NCBI GenBank assembly: GCA_019637645.1
Contig: JAHBVH010000003.1
Coordinates: 1-64,000, forward strand
From: Caldilineaceae bacterium
GTDB taxonomy: Bacteria; Chloroflexota; Anaerolineae; Caldilineales; Caldilineaceae
Direction of reading: 5' to 3'
Length of the DNA stretch: 64,000 nt
Shown here: piece after piece, positions 46,901-54,012 of the stretch
Numbering within the stretch: the stretch's first letter is position 1
Layout of the letters: each line of letters opens with the position of its first letter
Position numbers and translations under genes: made by a program
Notes under the pieces: generated by a model
Databases searched by the model: none
Told to the model about the DNA's origin: nothing
What the model saw: only the letters and a program-made list of their open reading frames with translations

Positions 46901-47341
46901 ATTTTCTAGGACAATAATGGTGCCCGCATTCAGTCGATCTGAGGTAATGCCCGGCGGCGCGCCATTGGTCGGGTCACCATCACCCCAAATTTGGGTACCC
47001 CCGGGGTTGGTTGCGCTATATAAATTGGTCGGATTGGCAATGTCGGCGTCGTAGCCATTTTCCCAGTGGTCGTAGTAGATGAGGGTATCGTTGGCTGTGA
47101 TCGAGATGCCAACCACACTATGCATGGTGGCGCTGACACCGCTCGCCGTTTGGAGGAATGCCGTCCTGATCTGATCTTCAGGTAAAGGTACAAAAAAAAT
47201 TTGGATCGGTGCTGTATTGGCCGCGTAGAGGGTTGATGAGAGCGCAACGAACAGCAGGCTCGCCAGCGTTGTGGCAGTGAAAGATAAGAAGAGAGAGAAT
47301 TGAGTATAGAAGGATAAACCATGTTTAGATAACGCTATCAT
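40949..47341 (-). CDS. Giant surface protein: IgGFc-binding-like N-terminal region, DUF11 and SdrD-B modules
   Basis: About 2130 aa from the ATG at 47341 (a TTG at 47359 would add 6 residues; no good ribosome site for either). A signal peptide covers about 8-40 (FLSFTATTLASLLFVALSSTLYAA). Residues about 45-500 resemble the IgGFc-binding N-terminal domain, with YDHWENGYDADI, TSDRLNAGTIIVLEND and VTAMAKSAWATTPG blocks. A DUF11 domain lies near 520-640. Then two related modules with the pattern L-T-D/V-T-D-x-D-Q-N...V-x-L-T-E-T...G-x-F lie either side of a Thr/Ser-rich beta domain. Further DUF11 units, two SdrD-B repeats and a final pair of DUF11 domains follow. The last DUF11 is cut after TIVVTLDPSFLA and replaced by a short, Cys-containing tail overlapping a dispersed repeat. 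Likely an extracellular filament, sheath or adhesion protein. Confidence 0.85.
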   Translation of the reverse strand: MIALSKHGLSFYTQFSLFLSFTATTLASLLFVALSSTLYAANTAPIQIFFVPLPEDQIRTAFLQTASGVSATMHSVVGISITANDTLIYYDHWENGYDADIANPTNLYSATNPGGTQIWGDGDPTNGAPPGITSDRLNAGTIIVLENDITIPRSPATIRYDGRDKLGATKVTAMAKSAWATTPGTVLADAVEAIDTTRWGTTFTIPIGQNLNSSAIFEYVSLLVMAGEDGTLMQIDSDGDGTVDITQTLSQGQSYQVNGGINSGARVTTSKPVQVNLLTGDIGATYESRWFTIPPTNQWGSSYYTPVGTTSTSYPATVWLYNDNPSTITVAYETKAGTGTFTIAAGDVYRFTMPLLSGAHFYTTDGRPFAALGTMDSTTNSSANQTYDWGYTLVTDAYLTGAFTVGWAPGTADGSGNGSPVWVTSVKPTTIYVDYDGNPATGALTDPQGRKYDVAYSLTAFESKQIYDPDKDQTGMRVYSLDGTVLTGVWGEDPSRAQAGNPYLDVGYSIPPLPQAVVEKKAAVVGDSNANQLLDPGEMLEYTLTTRNLGVVTLFNAIVSDTLPAEVTYVVDSTLLNGAPVADNAGPTRTLFPLDEGGLNIGTLLVGETFTLTFQALAKTFPPVYNQITNVAEVDAGGEAFTALNQMPVNTGMVTQCALAFVDSSGASVNIYQENSTLYLRLTDGDQNRSNTISEVSNVVIQNSATGDRETVALTETTVNSGLFAGSLPLSTTAGSALEDGTLKASAGHPLQVNFVDSTFGDSCRATAQITVPALVKPLYLSSDGIGSPDQDLDRIDPVATNDSTTATTAVLNQGAGAIAVEATSKANSNAANTLTFAHTTGNGANRLLLVAVAVGSSTSTGGNATTVSSVTYGGTSLTLVGSISESGSRVRSYLYSLLAPPTGTANVVVTLSSSATRPLYAGATTFTGVNQSAPLGTYASYRSGTSVTSTSLAVTSASGELVYDAVAVDGESNSNIALTVGSNQTARWTTNSTNYLSAGSSTKAGATSTTMAWSWSSSNQYVIGAVPIKPAPAEASTSFTLTPALCSALALPVGGAINVTTYVNVTSGTMPANPNVSATLKYGATTLATLSNPTYNSTTGALSWTGAVASNITIPAGQALGLTIASNQSNVSFTIQYDSSSKPSQIKLPTTTVIDITDFALYDAPYPGGNRVTDATNGQTLYIRTTVSDPFGPADIRQVDVMLTAPTGGTTTIPLTSAIATSGCTKSYEYTWNTSVVQGQYNIAVTAWEGYETGAAAVTDQASTPFTLNFQDTGTPSKSEFTSGNNGAVTTSYNPNPTVCVRVTDIDQNTNATVAETITAVIKGGGNDSESVTLTETGPDTGIFTACLPASSSSTGSSNNGTLYAPMGSSLTITYVDPTDSSDSSTATAVVTTLTPSISLNKNLVTPSDGVAVVGEMIRFDLVVGNPGITTLTSITVVDTFPNSCLRYQSASITPSSVVTPTLQWQVGPLATGASQTISLYFVATAPCTPATNQATVSATDQNNQSISAGPVTAAVTTTKPGLILTKSRIAPASGSPQIGEIVTFQLALLNSGSSTITTLPLGDNYSAGCLAYTSASPAPDAAAGGAVLWNNLGPLAAGATRTVTVNFTVVGGCNPTANLADVSAAVDQYGDPVPPVQSSASLTTLSASIGDLVWYDQNNDGQYQAGEPGLAGIVVALSLPNSTVVTTTTDLNGYYTFAQLPAGSYSVTVLGSSLPTGYALTTQQAAWPITLNAGAMVTTADFGYHPRGVVAGTVYQDVDGDGQYTALIDTVLPHISLTITDTNGTRYTVQTDSNGHYSQIVAAGVTQVHLATEQLPAGMLLAQDTANPAWRTVPAGGSAIADFPYVPPLQLDKDSLTPTVVAGTTATYTIQLHNSSAYTLTNVVISDTLPLSFTYATSSIVQAQASRTSTSNPTSGATHLTWGSWRLQPGGAITVTVRVAVHSSTLAGRYDNTARASSTQTGIIDDDGTLAQDSHTPYGQDPTSDDDVTVTTQAALAVRKDDLVDPIAAGERLTYTIMVTNSGPSDAVGVVITDTLPSGTTFYAASGNCSVHLAQIHCTLGTLPAGAVRTITIVVTLDPSFLARPAKAWLAFVCPPHFASCQPQDTPMHIVLRQQNRDGPFAAVRPEI

Positions 47342-47560
47342 GAGAGTGCGTTTCACCAAGGATGATAACGGTAACTTTGCTTCCTCAACTTATAAAGGCA
47401 TTGGGGGGGCGCATCGTTGCTGTTAGGATATAGAAATAGACTTTTCTGTATCCGATCATATGCATTCTGTTCCGACAATCAATCCGAGATAACTCGTAGA
47501 ATCATTCAGTAATTTGTCTCTAGCTACTTTACATAGTTAGATGCCTTACGCGGTGAGGAG

Positions 47561-47616
47561 AGAGGACAGAGGGCAGAGGACAGAGGGCAGAGGGCAGAGG
47601 ACAGAGGACAGAGGAC
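47561..47616. repeat. 7-bp tandem repeat, 8 copies
   Basis: AGAGGAC and AGAGGGC heptads in the order A-G-A-G-G-A-A-A (naming the sixth base). Purine-only on the plus strand, so it could form a triplex or slip during replication. Confidence 0.95.
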
Positions 47617-47670
47617 AAGGAGTCTCTGGGGTCTGTTGATATTGGTAGGAGCTATGCACTTGGGCTAGAC

Positions 47671-47696
47671 CTGACAGGTTTTGAAAAACCTGTCGG
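47671..47696 (-). terminator. Dispersed-family hairpin downstream of EndoQ-UvrD
   Basis: GACAGGTTTT-GA-AAAACCTGTC, 10-bp perfect core extended by G:T and C:G pairs, about 77 nt beyond the stop codon at 47773. Probable terminator; no T-run beyond the stem itself. Confidence 0.6.
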
Positions 47697-47772
47697 CTCT
47701 GGCTTTGTGTACGTCCTAGCCCCAAACGGTTAATCGCATTGGCTGACTAATCGCGCGTTTTATCCCTATAGA

Positions 47773-50700
47773 CTAGAGCGCAAAGAGGGCTAATTGGGCG
47801 GCTTCGGGTTCGGCTTTAGTCGCCTTGCGGCTGGTCATGGCTTTTAGTTCCTTAAGGGTAGCTTCAATGTCTTGTAAAAAGCGCGACGGGGGATTTTGGC
47901 GGCGTTGACCAAAGAGGACGCGGCGATGGGCATGAAGAAGGTGCAGTTTAGCTTGGGCGCGGGTCATGCCCACATAGAAAAGGCGTCGTTCTTCTTCGGT
48001 ATCGCTCGTGCGGCCTGTCTGTTGATAGGGCAGGAGTGTCTCCTCACAGCCAACAATAAAGACGACGGGAAATTCTAGCCCTTTGGCGGCATGGAGGGTC
48101 ATAAGGGTTACCCGGTCGGCATGGAGCTGCTCGGGGTCTTCTTCTTTTTGGAGCAGTAGCGCATCCAGAAAGGCTGCTAGGTGATGATCAAAGGCGGCGG
48201 CGCGGCGGCTCAGTTGGGCAATGCGCTCCTGTTGGGCTTCGCGTAGGTCGTAGCCTAGATCTTCGCATAGGAATGTGTGGACGGCGGCGATCAACGCAGT
48301 CACTGGTTGACTCGCTTGCATGTCGCGCAGCTTGGTTAGAAAATAACCAATCCGGGGCAGATCTTTGCGCCGAGCATTGACATAGATCTGCTCTTGATAA
48401 AAAGTCGCGGTCGGGTTGAGGGTTAGCCAAAGATAGGCCAGCAGCAAACGAATCTCTTTGTGTTCGACCAAGGGTGTCTGGCCCACGATTTGATAGGGAA
48501 TGCCAGAACGGTGAAAGGCTTCTTCCAACAAGCGACTTTGGGCACTGGTGCGATAGAGGACCGCAAAATCGCCAAAATCGCGTAGCGTGTTTTCGTTCTC
48601 GGTAACGCGCCCCGAATCTAAAGAAAAGTAACTCGTGCCGCCGACCATCTGCTCGATCTGATGGACCACATATTCGGCCTCGGCTTTGTCGGTCGGCGCT
48701 TGATAGATCGCGAGTTTGGTTTGATCAACAAAGTCTGACCAAATGGCGAGCGCGGTGTCACGATCAACGCTTTCATTGATCACCTGCATGGCTGCTGCTA
48801 AAATGGTCTGGGTCGAACGGTAGTTGCGTTCCAAACGCAACTGGTGCGCATTGGGAAAATCGAGGGGAAACTGGGCAAAATATTCCCGCCGCGCCCCGCG
48901 AAAGCCATAGATCGCTTGGTCTGGATCGCCAATCGCGCACAGATTGGTGGTCGGCGGTGTTAACAGGCGCAGTAGCCGGTATTGGGCCAGGTTAATGTCT
49001 TGATATTCATCCACCGAAATCCAGCGAAAGCGTTCCTGGTAGCGCTGTAAAATTGCTGGCTCGCGCTCAAAGAGGCAGACTGTTTGTAAAATTAAATCAT
49101 CAAAGTCGAGCAAACGATTCGCCCGTAGCGCCGCTTGGTAGCGTTGGTAGCTCTCCGGTAGGGTCAAGGCCGCTGGCTCAACGGTTTCTGCTTCTGCGCG
49201 CGTGCTCATCGTCGCCAAGGCGGGGCTATCGGGGAGCAACAACGCATTTTTGGCGTTGCTGATCTCCTGGAGCCGCTGATTGATCAGCTTATCACTCGCT
49301 CCAGGCAAGAGCGCTTTGAGCAAGGCGCGGCGATCTTCCTCACTGGCAATCGCAAAGGTTGCACTAATCCCGCTGGCCTCGCCTGCTTCACGCAGGATGC
49401 GCGCTCCTAGCGCATGAAAGGTGCCAATCGTGAGTCGGCGCGCCGTGGCAGGCCCTAATAATGCGCGCAGCCGTTGCCTCATCTCACCGGCAGCTTTGTT
49501 GGTAAAGGTAATGGCGAGGATCTTTTCCGGCGCGACGCCTTGCCCAAGGAGATGGGCAATCCGTACAGTGAGGGTGCGAGTTTTGCCTGTGCCAGGCCCC
49601 GCCGCGATGATCACATTCCGATCCAGTGCTGTGGCTGCGGTGCGCTGCTCGTCGTTTAAGCCCGCGAGGATCTCTGCGAGTTCGGTGGCCGTGCTGATTG
49701 GCTCGGTGGTACCGGCTGGTGTAGTTTCTACGGCAGTGATGGGTGGCGCGGTCATCGTGGTTGCCAAGGGGCGTGATGGCGTGGCCGCTGCGGTTGGTCG
49801 CAATGGCGGTGACGTGACCGTCTGCCCACCAAACAACCCCAATTGCGGCGCGGCTAGCGCGACCTTTTCGCTGGCCTCAAAGAGTTTGATCACCCCATAT
49901 TCGCCGTCATACCCGCCGGCAATGGTCACTTGGCCGGTGCGCACGCGGCGGATACCTTCGGCCAGCAGGGTGCCACCGGCCTGTTCGAGCGCGGGTAACG
50001 GGGCATCGAGCAAGATGGAGAGTTCCGCGCCCAACTTGGTGAGCAGATCGTGATACTGTTCCTGGACACGCTTCGAGCTTGCCCCCACCCCGAGCACTTC
50101 GCCCAGGATTTCGGGTAGCGGGATCAAGTTGCGATAGGGATGACAGTTGGGTGCTTGGCTGCCTTCGGGGCGATCCGCTAACGTTTCGACGCGGTGCATG
50201 ACACCAACCGTCACTGGTTTGCCACAGACAGTACAGCGATCTTGGTGGGCGATGCTGGTTTGGGGATGCCAACAGATACCACAGTTCCGGTGACCATCGA
50301 GGTGATATTTTCCTTCTTCGGGGAAGAATTCCAAGGTACCCAGGTACTGTTGCGGGTCGCCACTTTTGAGCGCGTCAAAGAGGGCGTGGTAGGCAAACTC
50401 GGTGGCAAAGAGGCTGGCCTCGCGGGCCAACTTAGGCGGCGAATGGGCATCGGAATTCGAGATGAGGGTGTAGCCATCCAAGCTTGAGATGCGCCAACAC
50501 ATGGCTGGATCGGCAGAGAGGCCAGTTTCTAGCGCAAAAATGTGGGGTGTGAGATCATCAAAACATTCGGCCACCGTGTCAAAGCCCGATTTAGAGCCCA
50601 AAATGGCAAACCAGGGGGTCCAGATATGGGCGGGAATCAGATAGCCCTGGGGATCGGTCTCGAGCACGATTTCCAGCAGATCACGCGAATCCAACCCTAG

Positions 50701-51120
50701 AATGGGGCGACCATCTGAGCGGATATTGCCAATCCGCTCGAGGCGGCCTTGCAAGCGGGTGAGGGCCGCAAAGGTCGGCATAAAGATCAGATGGTGGATC
50801 TTGCGCACGGCCCCATTTTTTTTATAAATGTTGCTGACTTCCCCGCCGAGCAAAAAGCGGACAGGGGCTTGGCACGCGGGTGGCACTGTGGCTTGGATCG
50901 CTGTGGTGATCTCCGGTTTGAGTTGGAAGAGCCCGTCCTCGGCTGGCTCGAGCTTGGCCTGTAATTCGGCCAGCCAACCAGGGTGGGCGATGTCGCCCGT
51001 CGCCACAACTTGGACGCCCTTGAGTTGTGCCCAGCGGGATAGCTGTTCTAGATTAAGATCTTTGCTGGTGGCGCGTGAATAGTGTGAATGAATATGGAGA
51101 TCAGCAACGTATTTGTTCAT
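47773..51120 (-). CDS. Endonuclease Q-like PHP nuclease fused to UvrD/PcrA helicase
   Basis: 1115 aa in one frame. Residues 1-430 match endonuclease Q: PHP metal motifs DLHIHSHYS (7-15), TGDIAHP, NSDAHS (222-227) and a four-Cys zinc site (Cys280, 283, 296, 299). EndoQ cuts DNA 5' of deaminated bases and abasic sites. After a Pro/Thr linker (about 431-480), residues 485-1100 are a complete UvrD/PcrA superfamily 1 helicase: AAGPGTGKT (506-514), ITFTNKAAGEM, DEYQDIN, GDPDQAIYGFRGA, LERNYRST, VTLMTLHAAKGLEF, FYVGMTRA. QLGLF at 426-430 ends the nuclease half and QLALF at 1109-1113 ends the protein; both match the bacterial sliding-clamp-binding consensus QL-x-LF. Likely role: incision at deaminated bases and unwinding of the nicked strand at replication forks. 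Start ATG with AGGGG just upstream. Confidence 0.9.
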   Translation of the reverse strand: MNKYVADLHIHSHYSRATSKDLNLEQLSRWAQLKGVQVVATGDIAHPGWLAELQAKLEPAEDGLFQLKPEITTAIQATVPPACQAPVRFLLGGEVSNIYKKNGAVRKIHHLIFMPTFAALTRLQGRLERIGNIRSDGRPILGLDSRDLLEIVLETDPQGYLIPAHIWTPWFAILGSKSGFDTVAECFDDLTPHIFALETGLSADPAMCWRISSLDGYTLISNSDAHSPPKLAREASLFATEFAYHALFDALKSGDPQQYLGTLEFFPEEGKYHLDGHRNCGICWHPQTSIAHQDRCTVCGKPVTVGVMHRVETLADRPEGSQAPNCHPYRNLIPLPEILGEVLGVGASSKRVQEQYHDLLTKLGAELSILLDAPLPALEQAGGTLLAEGIRRVRTGQVTIAGGYDGEYGVIKLFEASEKVALAAPQLGLFGGQTVTSPPLRPTAAATPSRPLATTMTAPPITAVETTPAGTTEPISTATELAEILAGLNDEQRTAATALDRNVIIAAGPGTGKTRTLTVRIAHLLGQGVAPEKILAITFTNKAAGEMRQRLRALLGPATARRLTIGTFHALGARILREAGEASGISATFAIASEEDRRALLKALLPGASDKLINQRLQEISNAKNALLLPDSPALATMSTRAEAETVEPAALTLPESYQRYQAALRANRLLDFDDLILQTVCLFEREPAILQRYQERFRWISVDEYQDINLAQYRLLRLLTPPTTNLCAIGDPDQAIYGFRGARREYFAQFPLDFPNAHQLRLERNYRSTQTILAAAMQVINESVDRDTALAIWSDFVDQTKLAIYQAPTDKAEAEYVVHQIEQMVGGTSYFSLDSGRVTENENTLRDFGDFAVLYRTSAQSRLLEEAFHRSGIPYQIVGQTPLVEHKEIRLLLAYLWLTLNPTATFYQEQIYVNARRKDLPRIGYFLTKLRDMQASQPVTALIAAVHTFLCEDLGYDLREAQQERIAQLSRRAAAFDHHLAAFLDALLLQKEEDPEQLHADRVTLMTLHAAKGLEFPVVFIVGCEETLLPYQQTGRTSDTEEERRLFYVGMTRAQAKLHLLHAHRRVLFGQRRQNPPSRFLQDIEATLKELKAMTSRKATKAEPEAAQLALFAL

Positions 51121-51397
51121 ACCCCTAATTGTGGGAATAAGTGGAAAAAGTGCAAATTTGGCGATGGATGGGCAGGTTATTAGAGCTGCTACTGAGAACT
51201 TATTCTGAAATTGCTGGTGGCCCCCATCAAGCCCGCTGTGGCGCGAGGCGATCGCAGAAATTTCAGGATAGATTATAGGTAGGCTGCGAGTGGTAGCCCG
51301 TTTCCGCGGGCGTTGTGCCTTAGCCCGGTGTTTCAGCGCCGGGCGGTCAGCGTATCCCGCAACATTTTCTTGATCTTCATTACGCTGTGCTTTTCAT

Positions 51398-52333
51398 TTA
51401 CGCATGCGGATCAGGATTCCACCAGCAGGGGCCTTTGTCCTGGCGGGCCAGCGCGGCGCGCTCACGGATGGTCGCGCGTTGGGCCGGGGATAGGGGATGA
51501 AAACTTTGGGCCGCGGCAAAGGCTTGATCTTGTTCATTGGGGAAGCTGAGCCCCAGTAAGGCCACATCGGGATCAATCGTCAACGTGTAGTGAAGACATT
51601 CGGCCACACTCAGGCGGGGCAACACGGCCACTGGCTCGGCCACGCCACCGGAAGAGAGCTTGCCCCGTGGTCGTTGCTGGAGGGGCTGATTGTAGCCGGT
51701 GGTATCGCCCAAGAGTTTGCCTGCGCCAAAGGTTTTGAAGCAGACACTGCCCACCCCGTGCGCCTTGGCGAGTGGCAAGATCTCTGTCACATAGCGCAGA
51801 TCGACAAAGGGGCCAATGGGAAAAAGCGCAATATCACAGAGCCCCGCGGTAATCGCGGCGTGTAACACCGCGGGGTTATGGGAAGAAATGCCACCAAAGC
51901 GAGTTTTGCCCGCTTTGATACAGGCTGCTAGTTGGTCAAAGCCGCCACCGGGTTGGGCAAGCGTTTCAAAGAGCGTCAACGACGAGAGCCCATGAAAGAC
52001 AAAAGCATCCGTATAGTCGAGTTGGAGGCGGCGAAGCGACGCTTCAATTTGGGGCGCAACGGGCTCGGTCAACTCATCAAGCTTGTCGATAATGAAAAGC
52101 TCGTCACGCACGCCACGGACGGCGCGCCCCACAATCTCTTCCGAATAGCCATCTTCATAGCCCGGCGCGGTGTCGATCAGATTCAAACCGGCGTCGATGG
52201 CGCGGCGCGCAGTTGCCACACAAGTTTCTAGCGGTAGGTTACGGTCGGCCAGGTCGCCAATGCCAAGCACACTGGCGACAAAGCCTGTCCGGCCCAGTTC
52301 ACGCCGTGGCTGGAAGAGTGGTTGCGTACCCAT
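51398..52333 (-). CDS. Aldo/keto reductase
   Basis: 311 aa. The AKR catalytic tetrad is visible: Asp54 and Tyr59 in IDTAPGYEDG, Lys84 in IIDKLDE, His114 in FVFHG. The barrel is otherwise typical (LGRTG start, RAIDAGLNLIDTAPGY). Such enzymes reduce carbonyls with NAD(P)H; its closest relatives by pattern are the galactose-dehydrogenase/D-threo-aldose dehydrogenase-like AKRs rather than the classical aldose reductases, but I cannot fix the substrate. A C-terminal Trp-Trp-Asn-Pro segment is unusual. It lies 114 nt downstream of the M42 peptidase gene across a strong hairpin, so it is probably transcribed separately. No clear ribosome site is seen before the ATG. Confidence 0.9.
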   Translation of the reverse strand: MGTQPLFQPRRELGRTGFVASVLGIGDLADRNLPLETCVATARRAIDAGLNLIDTAPGYEDGYSEEIVGRAVRGVRDELFIIDKLDELTEPVAPQIEASLRRLQLDYTDAFVFHGLSSLTLFETLAQPGGGFDQLAACIKAGKTRFGGISSHNPAVLHAAITAGLCDIALFPIGPFVDLRYVTEILPLAKAHGVGSVCFKTFGAGKLLGDTTGYNQPLQQRPRGKLSSGGVAEPVAVLPRLSVAECLHYTLTIDPDVALLGLSFPNEQDQAFAAAQSFHPLSPAQRATIRERAALARQDKGPCWWNPDPHA

Positions 52334-52378
52334 AGTGTCTGTTCTACTTTCTTGTCATAGAGGAGGAGGACGCGGATA

Positions 52379-52423
52379 GACGCGGAGGGACGCGGATTTT
52401 TTTTATCCGCGTCCCTCCGCGTC
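52379..52423 (-). terminator. 19-bp perfect stem with oligo-T loop, between M42 and AKR genes
   Basis: A GACGCGGA-repeat arm (52379-52397) pairs exactly with 52405-52423 around seven T. It starts 25 nt beyond the M42 stop. A further GACGCGGA copy at 52368 shows the arm is made of short repeats. Stable enough to stop transcription, though the T-run is in the loop. Confidence 0.6.
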
Positions 52424-52447
52424 CGGGCCAATGCATGGGCGTATCTG

Positions 52448-53485
52448 CTACGCCCATGTCGTTACAAATTCGACCAAGGTCTTGACGACATTGTGAAAGA
52501 CACTGTATCGCGCTACTTCATAACCGTGGCTGTTTTCGCGCACATGCCCAAAACAGGCGATGCGTTGGGCCAAACCAGCGGCCAAGACTAAGCTGGCATC
52601 GCTGGCCGCATTCTCAAAGACAACGGGCTGCAATTCCGTCCCGGCCCGTTGGGCAGCATCACAGAGGTCCCGGACCAACGCCTGGTCATAAGGCGCCAGC
52701 CGATCCTTGGTCCAAATGCCGGGGCGTCCGTCGAGTTTGAGGGGCGTTCCCGGGGGCATGGGGCAGCCGTCCACGGCAATAAAGGTCTCTGGCTCTTCCT
52801 GTGCGGCGACCACTTTGGCACCCAAGCCACCGACTTCTTCCCCGACGGTAAAGGCGATCAAGGTTGGGCGTTGGGGCTGCTGTCCTGTTTCGCGCAGGAT
52901 CGCCAACAAGCGTAAAAGCGCCACCATGCCCATGCGATCATCAAAGGTCCATGCCGCCAAGAGCGGATCATGGGCACTGCCCAACTGGAGCGGCCCACAG
53001 ACTGCCCGCACCGGTACTCCTGCTGACCCGGGCCGTATGCCTGCCGCCTGTAACTCTTCTGTACTAAGGCCCGTTAATACGCGCACGTCACTCCATTCAA
53101 CGGCTTTATTGCTGGTGGCCGTATGGGTCGAGCCCATGGAAAGAATCCCTTGAATGGAACCCTGATCGCCCAAAATTTCGACCGGACTTTCGCCGAGTTT
53201 CCAGGGATAGAGTCCGCCCGAGCGGGTCACGCGCAAGGTGCCATCAGCCTCGATATTGGTGACGACAAACCCAATTTCGTCGAGGTGGGCGGCCAAGCAG
53301 AGCAACGGGGCATGGGCCTGTTGACCAGCAATCCGTACAAGAATATTCCCGGCGCTGTCCGTGGTGTGGGCATAGCCAAGGTCGGTTAGCTCGGCGCGGA
53401 CGACGGTGGCGATCTGGCTTTCATAGCCAGAGGGCGCTGGCACGGCGAGCAATTTGCGAAAGAGGATCAAGATTGGATCGGGCAT
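52448..53485 (-). CDS. M42-family metallo-aminopeptidase
   Basis: 345 aa with AAAGGA before the ATG. The di-metal site is complete: His67 and Asp69 in AHLDEIG, bridging Asp182 in TFDDRMG, catalytic Glu216-Glu217 in GEEVGG, Asp239 in AVDG and His320 in ENSHGYE. The fold follows the M42 plan with an inserted dimerisation domain around 75-165. Such enzymes form dodecameric cytosolic complexes that trim N-terminal residues from peptides released by proteases. Length and motifs are normal. The downstream hairpin separates it from the AKR gene. Specificity (Glu/Asp versus Leu type) is not readable from sequence alone. Confidence 0.92.
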   Translation of the reverse strand: MPDPILILFRKLLAVPAPSGYESQIATVVRAELTDLGYAHTTDSAGNILVRIAGQQAHAPLLCLAAHLDEIGFVVTNIEADGTLRVTRSGGLYPWKLGESPVEILGDQGSIQGILSMGSTHTATSNKAVEWSDVRVLTGLSTEELQAAGIRPGSAGVPVRAVCGPLQLGSAHDPLLAAWTFDDRMGMVALLRLLAILRETGQQPQRPTLIAFTVGEEVGGLGAKVVAAQEEPETFIAVDGCPMPPGTPLKLDGRPGIWTKDRLAPYDQALVRDLCDAAQRAGTELQPVVFENAASDASLVLAAGLAQRIACFGHVRENSHGYEVARYSVFHNVVKTLVEFVTTWA

Positions 53486-53649
53486 GGCTCTGTTCCTTTG
53501 GATGGGGCGGCGATTTTTGTGTTAAGGCTTGCGTAGTTCCAAAGCTGTTCGGCTTGTAAAACCTAACGGCTTGCTTGATTTAGGCTGAATGATGCAAAGA
53601 TTGTAGCATCAGCTGAATCCAAGCACCAATCCCCTAATCACCCACTCAT

Positions 53650-54012
53650 TCACCCTATCCACTCTGCCACGGCTGCTAACACGATTATATGCATCGTCTG
53701 ATCGACCATCATCCGCACCATATCCAGCCGACTTTGTCGCCATAGGCGCGTCCACCGGTCGGCTAACTGGCCGGCATCAATGAACCAATGTGACAAAAAA
53801 ATGAGGAGGACAATCGTTAAGTAAGGGGGTGAGACGGTGTGATGCTGGCTTCCGAGCCAGAGGCTAAGTGCCACTACCACCGTGTAGGCGCAACAATGAA
53901 CGAAAATTTCTTTGTTAAAAAAGCGCCGTTGCTTGCCACGGGCCATCCAATCATTTTGAAACATCCAATCGCCAACCAAATGGCCAACCAGGAGCCAAGT
54001 AAATATATTCAT
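53650..54012 (-). CDS. DUF3307 membrane protein
   Basis: 120 aa. It has the family pattern with an N-terminal helix LLVGHLVGDWMFQNDWMA (H-x3-D-x3-Q), a central helix VHCCAYTVVVALSLWL and LLIFLSHWFIDAG, and a C-terminal helix with DQTMHIIVL. Three to four membrane segments are expected. The conserved His/Asp pairs in membrane helices (H-x3-D, SHWFID, DQTMH) could bind a metal or carry out catalysis, but the family is functionally uncharacterised. Shine-Dalgarno is weak. It is divergent from the Crp/Fnr gene across a 483-nt region holding a large palindrome, so the regulator could control both genes. Confidence 0.8.
   Translation of the reverse strand: MNIFTWLLVGHLVGDWMFQNDWMARGKQRRFFNKEIFVHCCAYTVVVALSLWLGSQHHTVSPPYLTIVLLIFLSHWFIDAGQLADRWTRLWRQSRLDMVRMMVDQTMHIIVLAAVAEWIG

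Larger units (their letters stand above)
47342..47772. other. 431-bp intergenic region
   Basis: It holds the heptad repeat at 47561-47616 and the hairpin at 47671-47696. The part next to 47341 should carry the promoter of the surface-protein genes, but I see no strong -35/-10 pair. Confidence 0.6.

Noticed and set aside
51246..51260. GCGATCGC octamer resembling cyanobacterial HIP1
   Set aside because: A single copy noticed in the intergenic stretch; no basis for a HIP1-type system.
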